Shown here: piece by piece, positions 31,801-46,446 of the stretch
Layout: each line of letters begins with the position of its first letter
How positions within the stretch are numbered: the stretch's first letter is position 1
Assembly: GCF_021018805.1 (NCBI RefSeq)
Contig: NC_086258.1
Location: forward strand, 22,768,692 to 22,832,691
Reading direction: 5' to 3'
Origin: Prinia subflava
Lineage: Eukaryota; Chordata; Aves; Passeriformes; Cisticolidae
Length of the DNA: 64,000 nucleotides
Position numbers and translations under genes: made by a program
The notes under the pieces: generated by a model
Seen by the model: only the letters and a program-made list of their open reading frames with translations
What the model was told of the DNA's origin: nothing
Database searches by the model: none

Positions 31801-34800
31801 GTATATTTTCTTGCACCAGTGGGAAATGCAGCAGAGAGAGTTTCTCATCCTCACTCCTGATCCCCGTTTCAAGTAAAATTGAGAGGGAAGATATTTGTTG
31901 AACCAGCTGATCCAACAAACTACACTTTCGCACTAATTAGGTTTTCATTATCAGGATGTCAAGAAACAGAGCACATTGCACAATTTATTCCCTGTCTGTA
32001 GGACAGCTTTTGCTGGATGAACAGCAAGCCAGCTGTGAGGGAGGCCATCCTACCTTCTGCTGAAGTTACTGCTCTTCATGAGCCATTCCTGGATGTTATG
32101 AAAATTTGAGAGTGTTTTCATTTCTCAGGGATTTCAAAATTCAGCCTGTATTTATGAAATATGGAGGGATGATATTTCCCAGCAAGTGACAACTGAAAAT
32201 TAGGGCTAACATTAATCCTAAAAATTCAGGACTGGTCACTGGGGAAGGATTTTCCCTTAAACAGGACACGATTCATGGATTTGTTCAGGAATTGAGACAA
32301 CAAGATAAAGGCTTAGAAATTTTCCTGAACAACATATTTACTGCTTCATCTTGTTTGCATCTCCTGAAAATCAGGCAATCCCCAGATCCCCATTTATTTA
32401 ACTAATATGCCATTTAATCTTATGCTGGAAAAATTCACTCCACATAGACAAAATATATCTGGAGATAATGCTGCCTTTTCCTGATGGATTTACCCTTGGG
32501 TTTTTTTGCCTTATGGCAAAAAAGCATGCCTGCTCCTGGAGGAGCTGCTCTCCCATGGGTGCATCCTGGAGCCGTGCTGGAAGGCACACTGGTCTGCCCA
32601 GAGGTGTGAGCAGCTTTGGGATCTGGTCAGAGCCCCAGACTATGGCTGACTCAAAGCCTCCTCTACGCATCAAAGTCTCACCCCTCTCTGAACCAAATTT
32701 TGCATCCTGAAGCAGGGGCTGTGGGGAACAGGTTATTGGGAACGCTTAGTTGCAAAGATAATACTACACCTAAAATAATATTGCACCACTTCCAGGTACA
32801 TCCAGTGAAAGCGCTGCTGGTTTTAACGTTTTTCTTACCCAAACTGCAAGGTAATGCCTGAAGCTCCCAGTCATTCTACCAGCACATCACCTTTTCTTAG
32901 TTCTACCTCAGACAATGGTTTTCAGCTGGTAGGGAATATTTCTAATGAGGCCTGTCCTTCTCAGAGCTGGGTCTAAATACAATTCAGCCACAAGCCCAGC
33001 AGCGCAAAGATGAGCCTTTTGTTTGTGACTACATTAAACACTAAATTGAGTGTGGAAAGGAAAAACAGGCATTTTTACTAGACACAGCCTCTGGGAGATG
33101 TACTCAGCTGACAAACCACTGCCAGCTACACGTCAGCCTGGGTAAATTACCAGTTGTACAGGCAGGTGTCTGTTGCTGGTGTTGCTGAGACTGATGCTGA
33201 ACTTCCTGCTCCCAACAGTTCCCCTTTCTCTGGACACAAACTCTACTAAGGAGGAAGCACTGCCATTTGGGAGCACTGAGGAGAGGTATTTTGAAATTCT
33301 AGGTCAGGCTCAAGTCAAAGTGTTTGCTAGTTTGCTAGGAGGGCCCCAAGCTTTTCAGACATGACTCTTGCTGCTGCTGCCACTACCTATACCCAAAGGG
33401 TTATACTACTTTCAGTGTATTTTTAACTTAAGAGAGAGGAGAGAAATGTTCCTTGGCAGCAATCTCTCCAGATTCATCCTCTGTGCTACATGTCCAGGGT
33501 CATTGCTGGTTGCAATTTAGGCCTGCACAGGTCCTGGGGAATCCAACCCCCTTGTACGACCATGGTGCTGGAAGCCATGTGATGCTGAGCCATGAAATAT
33601 AACCTGTTCTGCAATTACAGGAAGGCAGTTTGGAATAAGCTGCAATTGAGGGCAGTGGTGCCTGCCTGGACTCCTGCCCCCACAGCTCCACCAGCAGTGC
33701 CCACACTCCATGGGACAACACATGTCAGTGTTATTTTTATGAGATCACAAAATAGTTGGAGTCTCTATGTTATGATATTTTGCAACTACGTTTTTATGAA
33801 ACTAAAATAGCAGCTTGCAGTTACTACTTGGGATAAATTGCTATCATATTTGCCAATCACTTTATTATGCACCATCAAAACAGCTGCTGCAAAATACCAG
33901 TAGATTATATTTTACTCTCCTCTAAGGTTACCTAGGAGGCCTAAGTCATCATTTCATCTAGTCTTTGCAATGCATATCCACTGAGTTGGAAAATGGGAGC
34001 TTATTTGATGCAAGGTTGGGGAGGGAAGTGATGTTCTGCAATTGATGTCAGCATTTAAATTGGTTTTATTAAAGCAACACAGTTATGTTAATCCCCAGTG
34101 TACCAGTATCAAAACTACCTCAAAATGTGAAACCTGCCTTAAAAATCACAGTATTTTTACCTAAAATAAATTTGAGATTTCTTACTCAAATTCACCCCCC
34201 AAAATTACAGCTTTTTTTTTCTAGTCAGGATTTCAGCTGTTGATAACAGCTACTGCTGCAGAAATAACAACATGGTGTGAAAGCTTTGCATGTTTCCCCA
34301 AATAGTAGATGATATTTGACTAAATAGCTGAAAAAAATGTATGGACTGAATGTATGTATATACACTTTGATGGTCTTTCATTTCTTTTCTAGTGAAACAT
34401 TGCTTTGGAAAACAGCAATAATGACTTTCTAGAATGACTTTAGGTCAAGTCCCCTAACTGGAAACTTCCAACACATGCATTTCCACAGCATCTACCATCT
34501 CAGTGTCACAGCAGGGGCCTTGCAATCCTGCTCTGTCTTATTGGTTTGGGCTGTGTCTTGTGTTTTCCTTCATGTTTGCAGTTCCTTCCATGCTCCTGCA
34601 CTGGCAGCAACTGCCCTTTGCACTGACACAGGTGCAGTGGGTATCGCAAGGAACTAGCTTGTTTTGGGAGCAGTGGCTGTTGTTCTGGGTCATGTCTGTT
34701 GGCGGAGAGCCATGGAAGCTGCCTGGCCACCTCCAGGTGCTCTGCCTGCTAGAGGGATTTTTTTTTCCAGGAAACAGCATTATTACCTGGTGGCAGCAAA

Positions 34801-36530
34801 TGCCAAGCAATGACTCTTAGCCCTCCTTGAGCCTTCAGCTTCCTTTGCTCCAAGCCAAACAGGGATTGAGTGAGGACCTACACACATGACCACTTGTTTG
34901 GCCCTTTTCTGCCAAAACTAAGCACCAGTGTCAGTATTTCAAGCCTGTTGACTGCAGTCATAGGTGCCTACAAACATCTCACTTCTGTGCCATTCACTTA
35001 TTTCCATCTATCTTGCCCCGCTTATACCCACGCACACCTCAGCCCTGGTCTGCAAGGCCAGAGACACCCTTGTCCCTGGCAGCCCTGGCACACAGCTCAG
35101 CACAGAACTTCCATCCACAACCAGCAAGAATGGGAAACCTGACCATTTCCCACCATGTGAACCTGCACAAGTTAGGCAAAATCCTTATCACACTCCAAGA
35201 GCTCCAATCCTGTACATCTGCAAGGAGCATCCAGAGCTCCAAGAATTAAACACTCCAAACATATCTGGCAGGAGGGAGACAAGACCCCTCTCCTCTTGGA
35301 CTAAACAGTTATCTACCAAGCAAGGTCAAGGGAACCTTTCTTAGGTTTCAGGAGATCTGCAACAGCTTATTTGGAGTTTATTTTCCTGGACCAGTTGTCA
35401 GCGCACACAGCCCAGGCTGCTTTGTAGAGTTTTAAAATTAATTTAGGTCATTTTTTAGAGAAAAAATACGTATTTGGGCAAGGAAACCCCACCAATTCTT
35501 GCAACAGCCCAAGCACTGGACTCAAGATTTAGTCATCTATTTAAGCAATAACCTTTAAGTGAGGTGCAGCTTCCCCTACTCCAAGTACACATCCCTGTCA
35601 CTCCCAGGAGGTGCTGTGGTCCCATCCTTTCCTGCACAGTGAGTTGGGACCTGTCTCATCTGAGGACAACCCTGGGAAAAGAGATTCATACTCTGCCTGA
35701 TCAGGTCACCTGGCAAATGGGCTGAACTGCTCCCAGACCTCATTTATAGGTGCCTTTGAAACCCAGGAAATTCCATCACATTCACTGCTGTCCTTCTGGA
35801 TTGCCATTAGCATGACCAAGATCCGAGCCATGCATCCATCGCTGGTAGGGTTTGAAGAAGGTGTCAGATCCTGTCTCCAAAGTTTACAAAAATCACATGG
35901 ATTGACAGTGCTTCATGAGGAGTTGATGTGGGCTAACCCCAGGAGGGCTCTGCCCCAGCAGCTTCATCACCCCTGACAAGGAAACCAGGATTGCCAGGAA
36001 CACAAAATGGCCAGTTCCCCCCAAGGTCATGATTTGCTCTGCATCTGAATGTACAGGTAATGGGTTTGGCTGAACAGTAGAGTATTAGATTATAATGCTT
36101 ATTAAATGTTGACAGAAGCTTGCAAAAATTTGACCGCATGCCAGGCACTTCGTAAAAGACAGATAAACCCCATGACCAGTGAAATGAGGAGCTTAAAAAA
36201 AACATAACCTAAAAAAATTTTTCGGTTCTCAAATCACTCAAATTACAGGCCATACCTGATCTCAGCTGCACTCATATAAATCCAGTTCCACTAATGCAAA
36301 TTGAGTTATGGCTTATTTACTCCAAATAACTGAGATGTCTATTTAACCTGTATGTGAAATGTTTAAAACAAGGAATGACGTCTGAATGCAAAATATTTTG
36401 GTAAGCCACTACCACTTTTCCTTAGTTGCTAGTTTGGACAGAACAGTATTTGGCCTAGAGGGGAACATGGAGTCACAGATGGGATGGGACCAAAGAACAT
36501 CTAGGTTCTGCCTCAGTTTTGGTTACTTCT
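28876..36530. other. Long spacer, no gene recognised
   Basis: About 7.6 kb without a gene, RNA or repeat that I can name. Open frames are all short, and none shows a domain, start context or splice borders worth calling. Confidence 0.5.
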
Positions 36531-36539
36531 CTGCTGTCT

Positions 36540-37012
36540 GAACAGTGGCACATGTCCCATTTCGCCTTCTCCATTTGATCCTACTGTTCTCCCTGCAACC
36601 TTGGCACATGAAGGCCTTTGTACCCCTCTTGGCACGACACTGTTACTGTCCAGCAGAGCCAGGGACCAGTTGGAATTCTAGGTACTTAGATTTTAAGATT
36701 TTGGTATATAGTAGTATGTGTGAAGCAATATGGAGGATTTGGGGCTTTGTCTAAGTCCTTCTTCTTCGCCTTCTTCTTCATTCTTCTTCATGGATTTGGG
36801 TGGTTTTCTGTAATTGGTTCATAATTGGACAGATTGTCCTTGAAAAGACCTTGTAGAGATAGAGAAGCACTCCATTTTACCTTCGTTGTCTAACTTGCTA
36901 GTTAGAGCTCACCGCTCGTAAATCTGCAAATAGATAAAAAATAATAAACATCCAAGTCCAAACAGGAACTGTGACTCCCGTGTATTAATCCCCACGCTGG
37001 CAGAGAAAAAAA
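36540..37012 (+). mobile_element. Probable LTR (3' part clear, start uncertain)
   Basis: The right part reads like R-U5: AATAATAAACATCC near 36940, then AACTGTGACTCCCGTG and a CA end at about 37000. A (TTC)n-rich stretch lies at about 36761-36792. The left end and target duplication were not found. Confidence 0.35.
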
Positions 37013-37055
37013 AGCCAGAACTGTCACAAGGACCTAGAAACAGGACACAGATGTG

Positions 37056-37527
37056 TGTTGTTGTTTAAATTTATGGGGGGTCCCCGGGGAGTGCCCCCCG
37101 GAGACCCCCGGGGTCTTTTGGGGTCGTGGGTGTTCCCGGGCTTGCAGGCAAGGAGACTCAGATGCCGGTGGGGTGCTGATGAGGTGAGGGTTTATTCACT
37201 GAGGGAGAGGGGAAAAGGGGGGGGGAGGGGGAAAGGGGGAGAGGGAAAGGGAGCGTCCGGACGCCTCCAGGGGTAGAGGGGCAAGAGGGCAGAGCCTTCT
37301 GCCTTGGCATTCTTATCACAGAGGTTCAAAGGGGCGCGGTAACATTCTCTAGCCAATGAGGTTACAGATACAGGATACTGCAGGGAGGATACAGACTTGG
37401 GATAAACCATACATTTTCCAGGGGTGAGCCAGAACAAACCATTTCCATAAAATGCAATCCCACAGATGTGGATATGCCCACTGCATACAGTCATGCTCTG
37501 AAATTGTTGCATGGCTGCTCCTGCACA
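37056..37527 (-). mobile_element. Probable LTR, minus strand
   Basis: On the minus strand a purine run (AAGAGGAGA) precedes TGTGCAGG at 37527. CCAAT-type sequence (CTCATTGGCTAG, about 37354-37365), a pyrimidine-rich stretch (37197-37260), AATAAA (37191-37196) and a GC-rich U5 follow. It ends AACAACA near 37056. The U5 contains CCCGGGG and CCCCGG blocks able to fold strongly. Target duplication not identified. Confidence 0.55.
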
Positions 37528-40500
37528 TCTCCTCTTGCCTCACCTTCCACCCCCCCATCCCTCATCCTCACTATTGGGCTCGATTTGGCAAAATACCACT
37601 CGGAGAACACAACAGGACCTGCCATCTCAGTTGAGACCTGAAGATGCTAGCCCTGCAAAAATGACTGCACCAAAGCATGAAGGATGTTCACCACAACAGC
37701 ACCTTCAGGTAGAGACAACGTTCATCTCAGCTACAAACTATAGCTCCTAGACAGCCACCCACTGTGCATCCCTTCTGCACTGCAGCACATTTCACCCACA
37801 GCAGGACTTCAAAAGTAGGCACAAAGCAAGAAGAGGTCAGTTCAGTCACCAGAGGCAGAAGGACTAAAGGGCCTGTTGGCAGGGTGTGGATTGAAGCTTC
37901 CTCTTCACAGAGGATCTCCTCTGAGGCGTGGTCTGCAGTTGATCTAGTGGAGCTTCCCTATCTGTTTGTTATCATTTTTTTAAAGGATTCAGAGGTCTGA
38001 CAAGCCTTGTGCATCACACCCTCCTTGCTCATACTGTGTCACATGTGCTGTGCATCATACACAGCTGTATGGACATGCTGCTGCTTCACATCCCTGCCCC
38101 TCTAGCACTGCATCACACCTCAAGATTTAAACCCTTGAAGTAAAACCCTGGCTTGCCTGAAGCAAAGCTCTTGTTACAGCACCAGAGCTGGGGAAGGAAA
38201 AAGGAGTTCACCCAGAGTAATCTACGTCACAGGAACATCAGACGTCTCCTTTCTCACCACCACTGAAAGGAAAAGCAGTCTCCAGTGAGCACCCAGGGTT
38301 TTAGGGAACAGACTGCCTTCTCAAGGACCTAGAAAGACATTTACTTTCCAGAAAACCTAATTGCTCCAGTTCTCCACTGGCCCATCACCAATTTCAGCAG
38401 ACACCTGCTTTGCCTTCTTGAAGGAAACCATGCACAGAGGACCAACCCAATGATCCCACTACTTACTGTAGACACTTTTCCCCTGGAACTATTTTGCTAT
38501 GCTTGCAAAGGACTTTTTTGGCTTGCCCCAAGCAGAATGCAAAGGTGGCCTTCTATAAGACATTGAGGAACAGCCAATTCTTCTGCCTTGGTTTTCTCCT
38601 GCCTTCCCATCCTCCACAATGAGAGGTGTTCAGAATGATCCCTGGGAAGATGGGTGTCTTTGAAGGGAAGTGACAAGCAAGTCCCCACACAGCACATGGC
38701 CATGATTGGCATTTCCAAAGGTGGAGGAATGTTCTGTGAGTACTCCCAGTGGCATCTGGCAGAGCTGGTGACAAGCTGCTTGTCATGTCACTTGGAGATG
38801 AGAGGCTGAGATGTCAAAAGGGACCCTCTGAACACCAACGCCACAACACAAAAGCAGCAGTTCAAAGTCCCTCAACTTCCCTCCTAGGGAGACAGCCTGG
38901 CTGGTTATGACACTAATTTATTGTCATATAGATTTCTTTTTTTTTTTTTTTTTAATTACTGTCAAAGGGGTTTGTGTTTGTATGCCTTTGCTGGATTGAT
39001 ATAGGTGTTACATCTTACATGGGCAGTAATGATAGAGTTAAAAAAAAAAAAGCAGCAGTTTGTAACATAAAACAGGGATTTTATGACTTATTTATTCTGC
39101 TGGCAATGGGCCAGATTAGTTCAGGGTTCTGAACTAATTTCATAGGCTTCTGAATTTCATCAAGCAGAGAGCTTGACTGTACAAAACACCTGACAGGTAT
39201 CAGTGGTGGGGTGATCCTAGGTCAGCCCTAACCTCCAACACCTCTCAAGGCTCTTCCCAGCACACTCCTCTACCTCAGCCCTGTCTGCAGAGGGATTTTT
39301 TGTTGTCTTTGATGTTTTCTCAGAATGATGGCGCTGCAGGAACTTTGATGCACATGCATTTACCTTCTGGAGGAGGATGAAAGACCAGTAAGGAATTTTA
39401 CTGGTGGTCTTCAGGTGTTCCCCTGAAATGGGACTTGTCATGGGGGTTGGTGATCTCAATCCACTTTTCTACTGAACCACTAAATACGCTGGGCTTTTGG
39501 CAGCATCTATGGGAATCTCAGAAGTCAAGTAGCATCTAAACTGCTGGTCTCAAATGCACTTCCAAAGTTAGACATGCAACAGTCAGGCAAAGGATGTATT
39601 GCTGGGGTGAAAAAATCCTACTGCGCTGGACAAGCAGCTGGCCCACCCCAAGCTTTGGTGATTCTTCTGCTGCTAGCCCAAATGAGATGAATGTTTGTTT
39701 GACTAGACTGTGTCTGTAATTTCTAAAAAGTTAATGGAGCTTCTTGGCTAAAAATTCAGTGTGATGTTACTGTTTATCCATACTATGGGTTTCTGTTTAC
39801 ACAGAGTAAGGATCCTAGTAATACGTTTCCAGCTGCTCACCACCTTCCATAGCCAGTTATTAAAAAATCAGCTTTGCATAAACATGGCATTTATCTTGCA
39901 CAGCTCATCCATTTTCTCTCATGCTCATGTTAAGAGGTCACCAAACCCTGTTTGCCACCTTCTTGCCTGTTCCTATGTGAATGACTCCCCTGCCATCAGC
40001 AGATGGTTATGTCCTGAGGCTGTGGCCAGGTGATAAAGAGGGTGACAGCACAGAAGGTGGTAGACTCAAGAGAATTCTTCATGTATGTATATTTCTTCTA
40101 CATTGTCTAGAAAGACATTTTCTCCCCTGTACTTATCACTGATCTCCAGTTTCGTGATGGGTTTCAACAGCTGAACTGCTGCCTCCTAAACTTTGCTGTA
40201 AGTCCACTGGGTGAGAACAGAATGGAGGAAGACTAATTAAAGTGATCTGAATGGTTAGTCTTTCCACTGGAAATGATTGTCTATGGAGCAGTGTAGCAAC
40301 TTGTCATTCACCTGGAAAGGTCAGTTATGAAGAAATTGATTTCAGAAATTTGGTTTGATTACATCACTGTAAAGTGTGAAATTAAAATTCTAGCTGTTTG
40401 TATCTCTGATCTGAGATCGATGGAAAATGTGAGCTCAGATTTGCTTCTCATATTCTGTTTCTTCAAAGAAAAAGACAACAAAGAAAGTATTTCCAATGGC

Positions 40501-41555
40501 CTTAACTACCCAGAGTAAATTGTTACTTGACTCAGGTAGACAGCTGGTTTTTATTGAAAGGATACCATCAAAAAGCTTAGGTCCAACATATATAATCAAG
40601 GTGAAGGAATTTCTTGATGATTGTATGGAAAATGTTTTGCACCAAGATCCTCCCCTGATGTCCAGCAGCATCAACTAGTCTGTGACCACCAAGACAAAGC
40701 TGCCCATAACACCTCTGGGACTGTGATAGTTTAGAGAGATGGGTAGGGTTTCCAGCATATCACTTATAAATATTTTTGGGAAGCATTCACATGAGACAAT
40801 TCTCATTATTTATATCCAGTATCACTGTTATGATAGCTTCAAGGATAAGTCCCTTTCTGAACAAAGCCTCAGTGAAAGAGTATTATGCATTAACTGTTCA
40901 ACAGCAATCTTCTGCTGGAAGATGGACTGGGCTCCTCACAACCCTCTCTCCTCTTCTAAACCAGATGCAAAGCCTAGTTCAGCTCACACAGAGAGGAATA
41001 TGAATTTCCAAACGCCCTCTGAGAAGGGCTCCTCGCCCTGCCACCATCCCAGTAGACTGAGCTGGCCCCACCATAGGGGCACCTAAAGCACAATGAGCAG
41101 GAAGAAAGCCCTGACAAGTGTTGGAGATTTCCCCCCACAAAAGAGGAGATGCCCAGAGAAGCCCACTCCTTTCCCTAATCTTCATTTTGGCTGGGGTGGG
41201 TTTGGGCTGCAAGAGACAGTTCCTACCTTGCCTGCTGTCTCCTCATGTACCAAACATGTATATTTTCCATGACATATGGTTTCACAACATCGGGGCATGA
41301 GGGTTGCACAGAGTGAGAAATCCCTTTGTGCAGGTTTGTTATTAATTCAGCTATTGCTGACACTTGAATTTCACCTGCAAAGTCCAGAGCAAGGCCTGGA
41401 TCAAGAAGGCCAATGTGCTGAGACCACCTCATTTCATTCAGCAAAACCAGGGAGAGACCTAGGCTGCAACAGAGCAATATCCCATAGAGAAAGGTCAGCT
41501 CTGGAGACTGTTTGCAGAGAAACAGTTATAACGTGGGCTGAGGTGAAGGGCAAGT
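37528..41555. other. Spacer, no gene recognised
   Basis: Contains a poly-T run (about 38937-38953) and a poly-A run (about 39039-39050). No gene supported. Confidence 0.5.
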
Positions 41556-41818
41556 TGTGACAGAACAGGTGGTAAGGGCTTTAAAACAAAGGGAAGTTGG
41601 TTTAAATTAGATGAAAGAAAGAGTATTTTTCCAATGAGGGTGGTAGGACAGTGGAAGAGGTTGCCCAGAGAAGCTGTGGCTGTCCCATTCCTGGGAAGTG
41701 TTCAAGGCCAGGTTGCATGGGGCTTGGTACATCAGATGGTGCCCCTACCCATGGCAGGGGGATGGATCAAGATGATTTTTAGGGTCCCTTCCAACCTACA
41801 TTGTTCTGTGATTCTGAG
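41556..41818 (+). mobile_element. CR1 LINE 3' end, plus strand
   Basis: Sense-strand CR1 tail: GGAAGAGGTTGCCCAGAGAAGCTGTGG, TCAAGGCCAGGTTGCATGGGGC, TTAGGGTCCCTTCCAACC and the terminal TTCTGTGATTCTG microsatellite. 5'-truncated. Confidence 0.93.
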
Positions 41819-44800
41819 AAGGTCAAGACAGAATCAGGGAGATGTGACTAGGGATGAGAGCTGCACTCCTTGGAAAGCTGGGGATGGAAACTTGAGCTGA
41901 TATTCACCCCCCCCTAAAAAATCCAACCTCCCCCCCAAAAAATCCCCACCAGCCTGTAGCTGATATCCCCAAGTTTCCACTGAGTGTTTAATTGTGGTTG
42001 TTTCACTGGGTGAATCCGTTTTCTTACTGTTTATTTTTCTGCTTTTGCCATGTAACCTGCTTCACCAAAAGCTTTAAATGAAACAACTGCCATTAAAAAA
42101 CTATCAAACAGGATTTTATAGTTCTCCCTTTTGCTGTGAGAACCTAATAACTTATAAAAATTTGTTTTGTGCTGTGCTCAGTTCCATTAAAAGGCTACTG
42201 GGGTCTATTTTTAGGTTTTATCTCAGCTCTGTTACCTAGATTGTAACAGTCAAGGTTTTGTTTTGTCACCTCAAGGCCTAATCATAGTGGGATTTGCTGA
42301 CATTAGGAGTAAGCAAATATATCTACAGGCATCACCTGTGCAGAAATGCTTGCAACTGACATGGGGTACACAAAGGGAAAGCAGATTGCATGCTCTTTTC
42401 TGGTGCAAATGCTGGGAAAGGAGTACTTATCTCACATCAGCATCCTAATTTCCAGCACTTTTATCAGAATGCTTTGAATTGTAAATATTGCAAAAATGTG
42501 TCATCTGTCAGTTTTAATGAAAGGATCTTTGCCCACTGAGTGCCATGCGCTAAACCAGAGAGGTCTGAAGTCATCTCCCAACTGGCCCTGAGAGGCTTTG
42601 AATGCTCCTTCAAAGCAGAGGCTGTTGTCAATGGCAGCCCAGATCACAGGGGGAGGCACAGGGGCTGCCACTGCTTCTGCGGTTTGTGGCTGCAGCCTCA
42701 GCCCAGCTTCTACCAGCAAAGCACACATTCAGCCTTCAAAGTTATCCACAAAACAAAGTGGAAGTGTCTGCAGCATGAGCAGCCAGCGCCAGGCTGACTT
42801 CAGACCAGCTGGAGGAGAACAGTAAAGCAGGGATGCTTCCGCATGGCACAAAATGAGGTGTGCATTCCCAGACCCCAAAGGCCTTGTACACAAGGGATTT
42901 AAGGGGTAAAATGGAAGGCAAAAAATCAAATCCTTGCTGCTTTTCAGCATTAATATGTATTTTATACAAGTCTTCATTTCTGTAGGGAAAGAACCAATAC
43001 AGGGTGTGCAGGTCTAGGGCTACCTGCCCTCCTCAGGGTGGCTGCCAGGGCACATTGCTGCAAAAACCTGCATAGTGATGACTGAAAAGAGGAGATAGTA
43101 GCTAAGCACTGACTTTCTCAACTGGCTGGATCAGCTTGAAAATATACTGCTTGTGAAATGTACTGCTCATGAAATGCACACATATGATTTAAGGACTCAT
43201 CACTGACCTCAGGATGTCACAACAGGAAGGGAAAAGATGGCCATTATTAGTGCAGTGCCAGAGAAACAGCTGGGGCAGATGCAAGGGCAGCCTTGGGTTT
43301 GGGCTGGAAAGGCCTGTGGGAGAGTGTTTCTGAAGCAGCATTACACACATGCCCTCTTCCCTTCTATTCTTCCTAAACATCCACCACCAGTCACTGCAAG
43401 AGATTATCCAGTCTGACCCAGGAGAGCAGAATCATCTCTCATGGGTCACAGCCGCAGCTAGCAATGGTGCTCTTAGACACAAAACATCATCCACAGCAAG
43501 AGCAGAACTCTGTCTTCAGTCTTTTACCAAAGTACCAAAACATGGTACTTCGCAAGTTTTTGTGTTTTTTCTAAATGCACACATGGCCAGAATGATATAC
43601 AACCCTGCTACTATAGAAATCTTTCTCAGATGTTTACTTAATGTATGAATTATGCAAACAGAAAGGTCTGAAGTCATCTTTTTCTGCATTTTCATCTGTC
43701 ACTGAGGCATCCACTGGCCCCCATGGCCATAGCCTAACATTGGGCTCTGCAGTGGTGCTCCATTTGCTGTGAATGAGTAACATCCACACTGCAGCAGTGG
43801 AAGCCACTCACCCTTCCCAGGCAAAAAGGCTTGTGTATTGAATTTTGCCTGTTGGATTTTGTTTCTTTTTTCTAAGAAGTTGTGTTAATTAAAAAGATTA
43901 AAGCCACATGTTAAAACATCACTTGACAGGTACAGCTCCCATCCCCACTGCTCCTTTGACATGATCATGAAATGTTAAGATCAGACTTCAATCCTAGAAG
44001 GCTGCAAAAATTATCATCTCAGAGCTGTTAATTCAGCAGAGTGGTTGCGGGGGGCTCTTAAAGGGCATATAGCATTAAACCTCTCACTAGATATTAAGGG
44101 GATTTCTTAGCCTCTAAAATTACAGTTATGTGCGAAAGAGGGGAGGAGGGAGGGAGCTTAATTAAAAATCCATACTTAGCTGGCACAACAGTGTACTTAA
44201 GGTCTCTAGAAGAAGCCATTTAAACATGTAAAATACTGCCCCAAATGCAGATATATCTCCTGGATGAAGAAGCCCTTTGTATCTTTGATGTTCTGTAAGT
44301 GCCATTCTCTTTAATTTTCTCTTTTCCAACAGCCATAAAGGATAGTTTAAATGCATAAGGGACACTCAAGCCACAGGGCTATGGCACAGGGGTCCAGAGC
44401 AGTGAAACATTCCTGGAACAGATCTTGACAAGGGCGGTGGACATGCAAAAGTCAAAAGAGCCTGTAGAGACCCTGGGAGGGATGAATTTCTAAATGGCTT
44501 TTGGACACCACCAGTGAGACCACAGAAAAGGATCCTCTTTTCATACAGGCTGTGCAAAAGGATGGTCTGTGTGAAAAGGCAACTCCCATCCCGATTGTGG
44601 TGTGAAGGTATATATGGTTAGGGAAGCCCATCCCATACAGTTGTGGCTCTTCTGGTGCAGTGCAGAGTCTGCTGGCAGCAATGCAACATACGATGGGGAA
44701 AATGCTCAGTTTGGGCTGGTTTAGAAGTTAACTCTTCTCAAGTGCAGTCCTAAGCTGTAACAGCACATTCCCTCTCCCTGCCTCAGCAAAACAGGCAAAA

Positions 44801-46441
44801 GCAACAAACCTACCAAAGCCTGATTTAAGTGTTTAATAAAAGATTTCAGCAAATGCAATTTTCATGTTATTGAAGCAGACAAAACATTCACTAATCCAAG
44901 TTCCCAGCACAGAACTGCGCTAGATGCCCTCCCCTGCACCAGGAGCCCTGCCAGCACAGCACTCTTAGCTAGGACTTGAATTTTATGCTCTTATGAGGAC
45001 ATAACAGCAACAGCAATCTAGGCCAGGCTTATCTACAAGGTTTTGTGGTAGTTGAATACACTCAGACACAAGAAAACACTGCAATACCACTACCCACCCA
45101 ACTTGCACAGTCCCAACATATGACAGCATAAGCTGTAAGGTCAAATATAGCTTCTTAGCCAAACTTGGATACAGCAGTTTACACCAGGAGAAGGTTTCAT
45201 GCCTCCTACTCTGCTAGAGGTGCAAGTGTATGTATGAGCCAGCTTACAAAGGAATTCCACTCATTCGTTCGTTCTTTGGAACTGGGTATAACCAGTCCAT
45301 AAATTACGCATAGCTTCTAAAGGAGTTTGGTCTGAACCAAGAGAGAACACATTCAAATTAAAGTTGATGACTTCACCAGTTTCAAAAATGGGACTAATTA
45401 CAAGAAACAATAAACAACATACTTCACATGAGACTGCCCAGGTCAGTCTAGGATGGGAACTCCCAAATCCAGAAGCCACTTCCTAGACAAAGACTGCCTT
45501 CCTCCCACTCACATATTGGGCAAAGCTGGTAAACTTTAGAGCCAAGATTTCTTCTAGTCCAAAGAAAATCAGGTCAAGGCCTCATTTGCATGGCGATTAT
45601 TCATGTAGACAGAGGTCTTCATTAACATTGCACGTCTGCACAACCCTGGGGCCCCAGATGGTGGACAACAGCTGTACCAAGGAAGAGGCTGGAATCTAGT
45701 CTGACCTGTACTAGCACAACATGAAGAGGTCTTTAGCAGTCCTGAAGAGAAGACATAGGTACAGCTGCCAGTAAGAGAGCAGCATATACTCACACTAGTT
45801 TCCAAATGCATACCAATGTGAGAAAGAGGAGGGTCAGGGTGGGCTCTCCACCACTCTCTGCCACTAGTCATTTAGGTCGGCATGGACAAACCTGATCAAA
45901 AGACACCTACTTTGCTTTATGTGAGTGTGTTTCGAAGGGTTTCTGCTGTTAACACTGAACACAGTTCTATAAACAGAGAAACAGTTCATGGGAAGTGACT
46001 GATTTTGGATGCAAAAGGTAAGATCAGGAATTAGGTATTGGGGAGCAGGGGGAGTCATGAAACCTGGACCCCATTCCTGCCCTTTTTGTCACCTTTCAGG
46101 AGGATCTTGAGCAGATGTTTTAACCTCTGTGTTCTATAAACTGGGGTACTGATCATGAGGCCATAGCCTGGAGGTGCTCAGAGACTACAAGGGTGAAAGG
46201 CTTGCGAGCTGGGGAGAGATTTTGTCATTAGCTCCACCTCAGCAACATATCATAAAACAGTCATTTACACTCATTCTTCAGAGACTACTCTGGCATCACT
46301 TGCAAGTCATTGCCCTTGCCCGTCCTGCATAGATTCCACCCAGGGCTACCAGCAGGCACCTTTGCAAGGTGCTCTTACAGCTTGCTGAAGCTGAGAGATT
46401 TGCAATGCACAAAGTGGCCATAGAAATAATATGAGGAGCAG
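41819..46441. other. Spacer, no gene recognised
   Basis: No supported exon. Around 43850-44130 the sequence (TTAATTAAAAAGATTAAAG and neighbours) has a conserved-noncoding look, but this cannot be tested here. Confidence 0.45.
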
Positions 46442-46446
46442 CAGGG
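46442..46446. repeat. Target-site duplication caggg (left)
   Basis: CAGGG before the LTR TG at 46447, repeated exactly at 47190-47194 after its CA. Confidence 0.85.

Noticed and set aside
40327..40678. Two overlapping short plus-strand frames
   Set aside because: Different frames, no recognisable protein and no splice borders that would join them.
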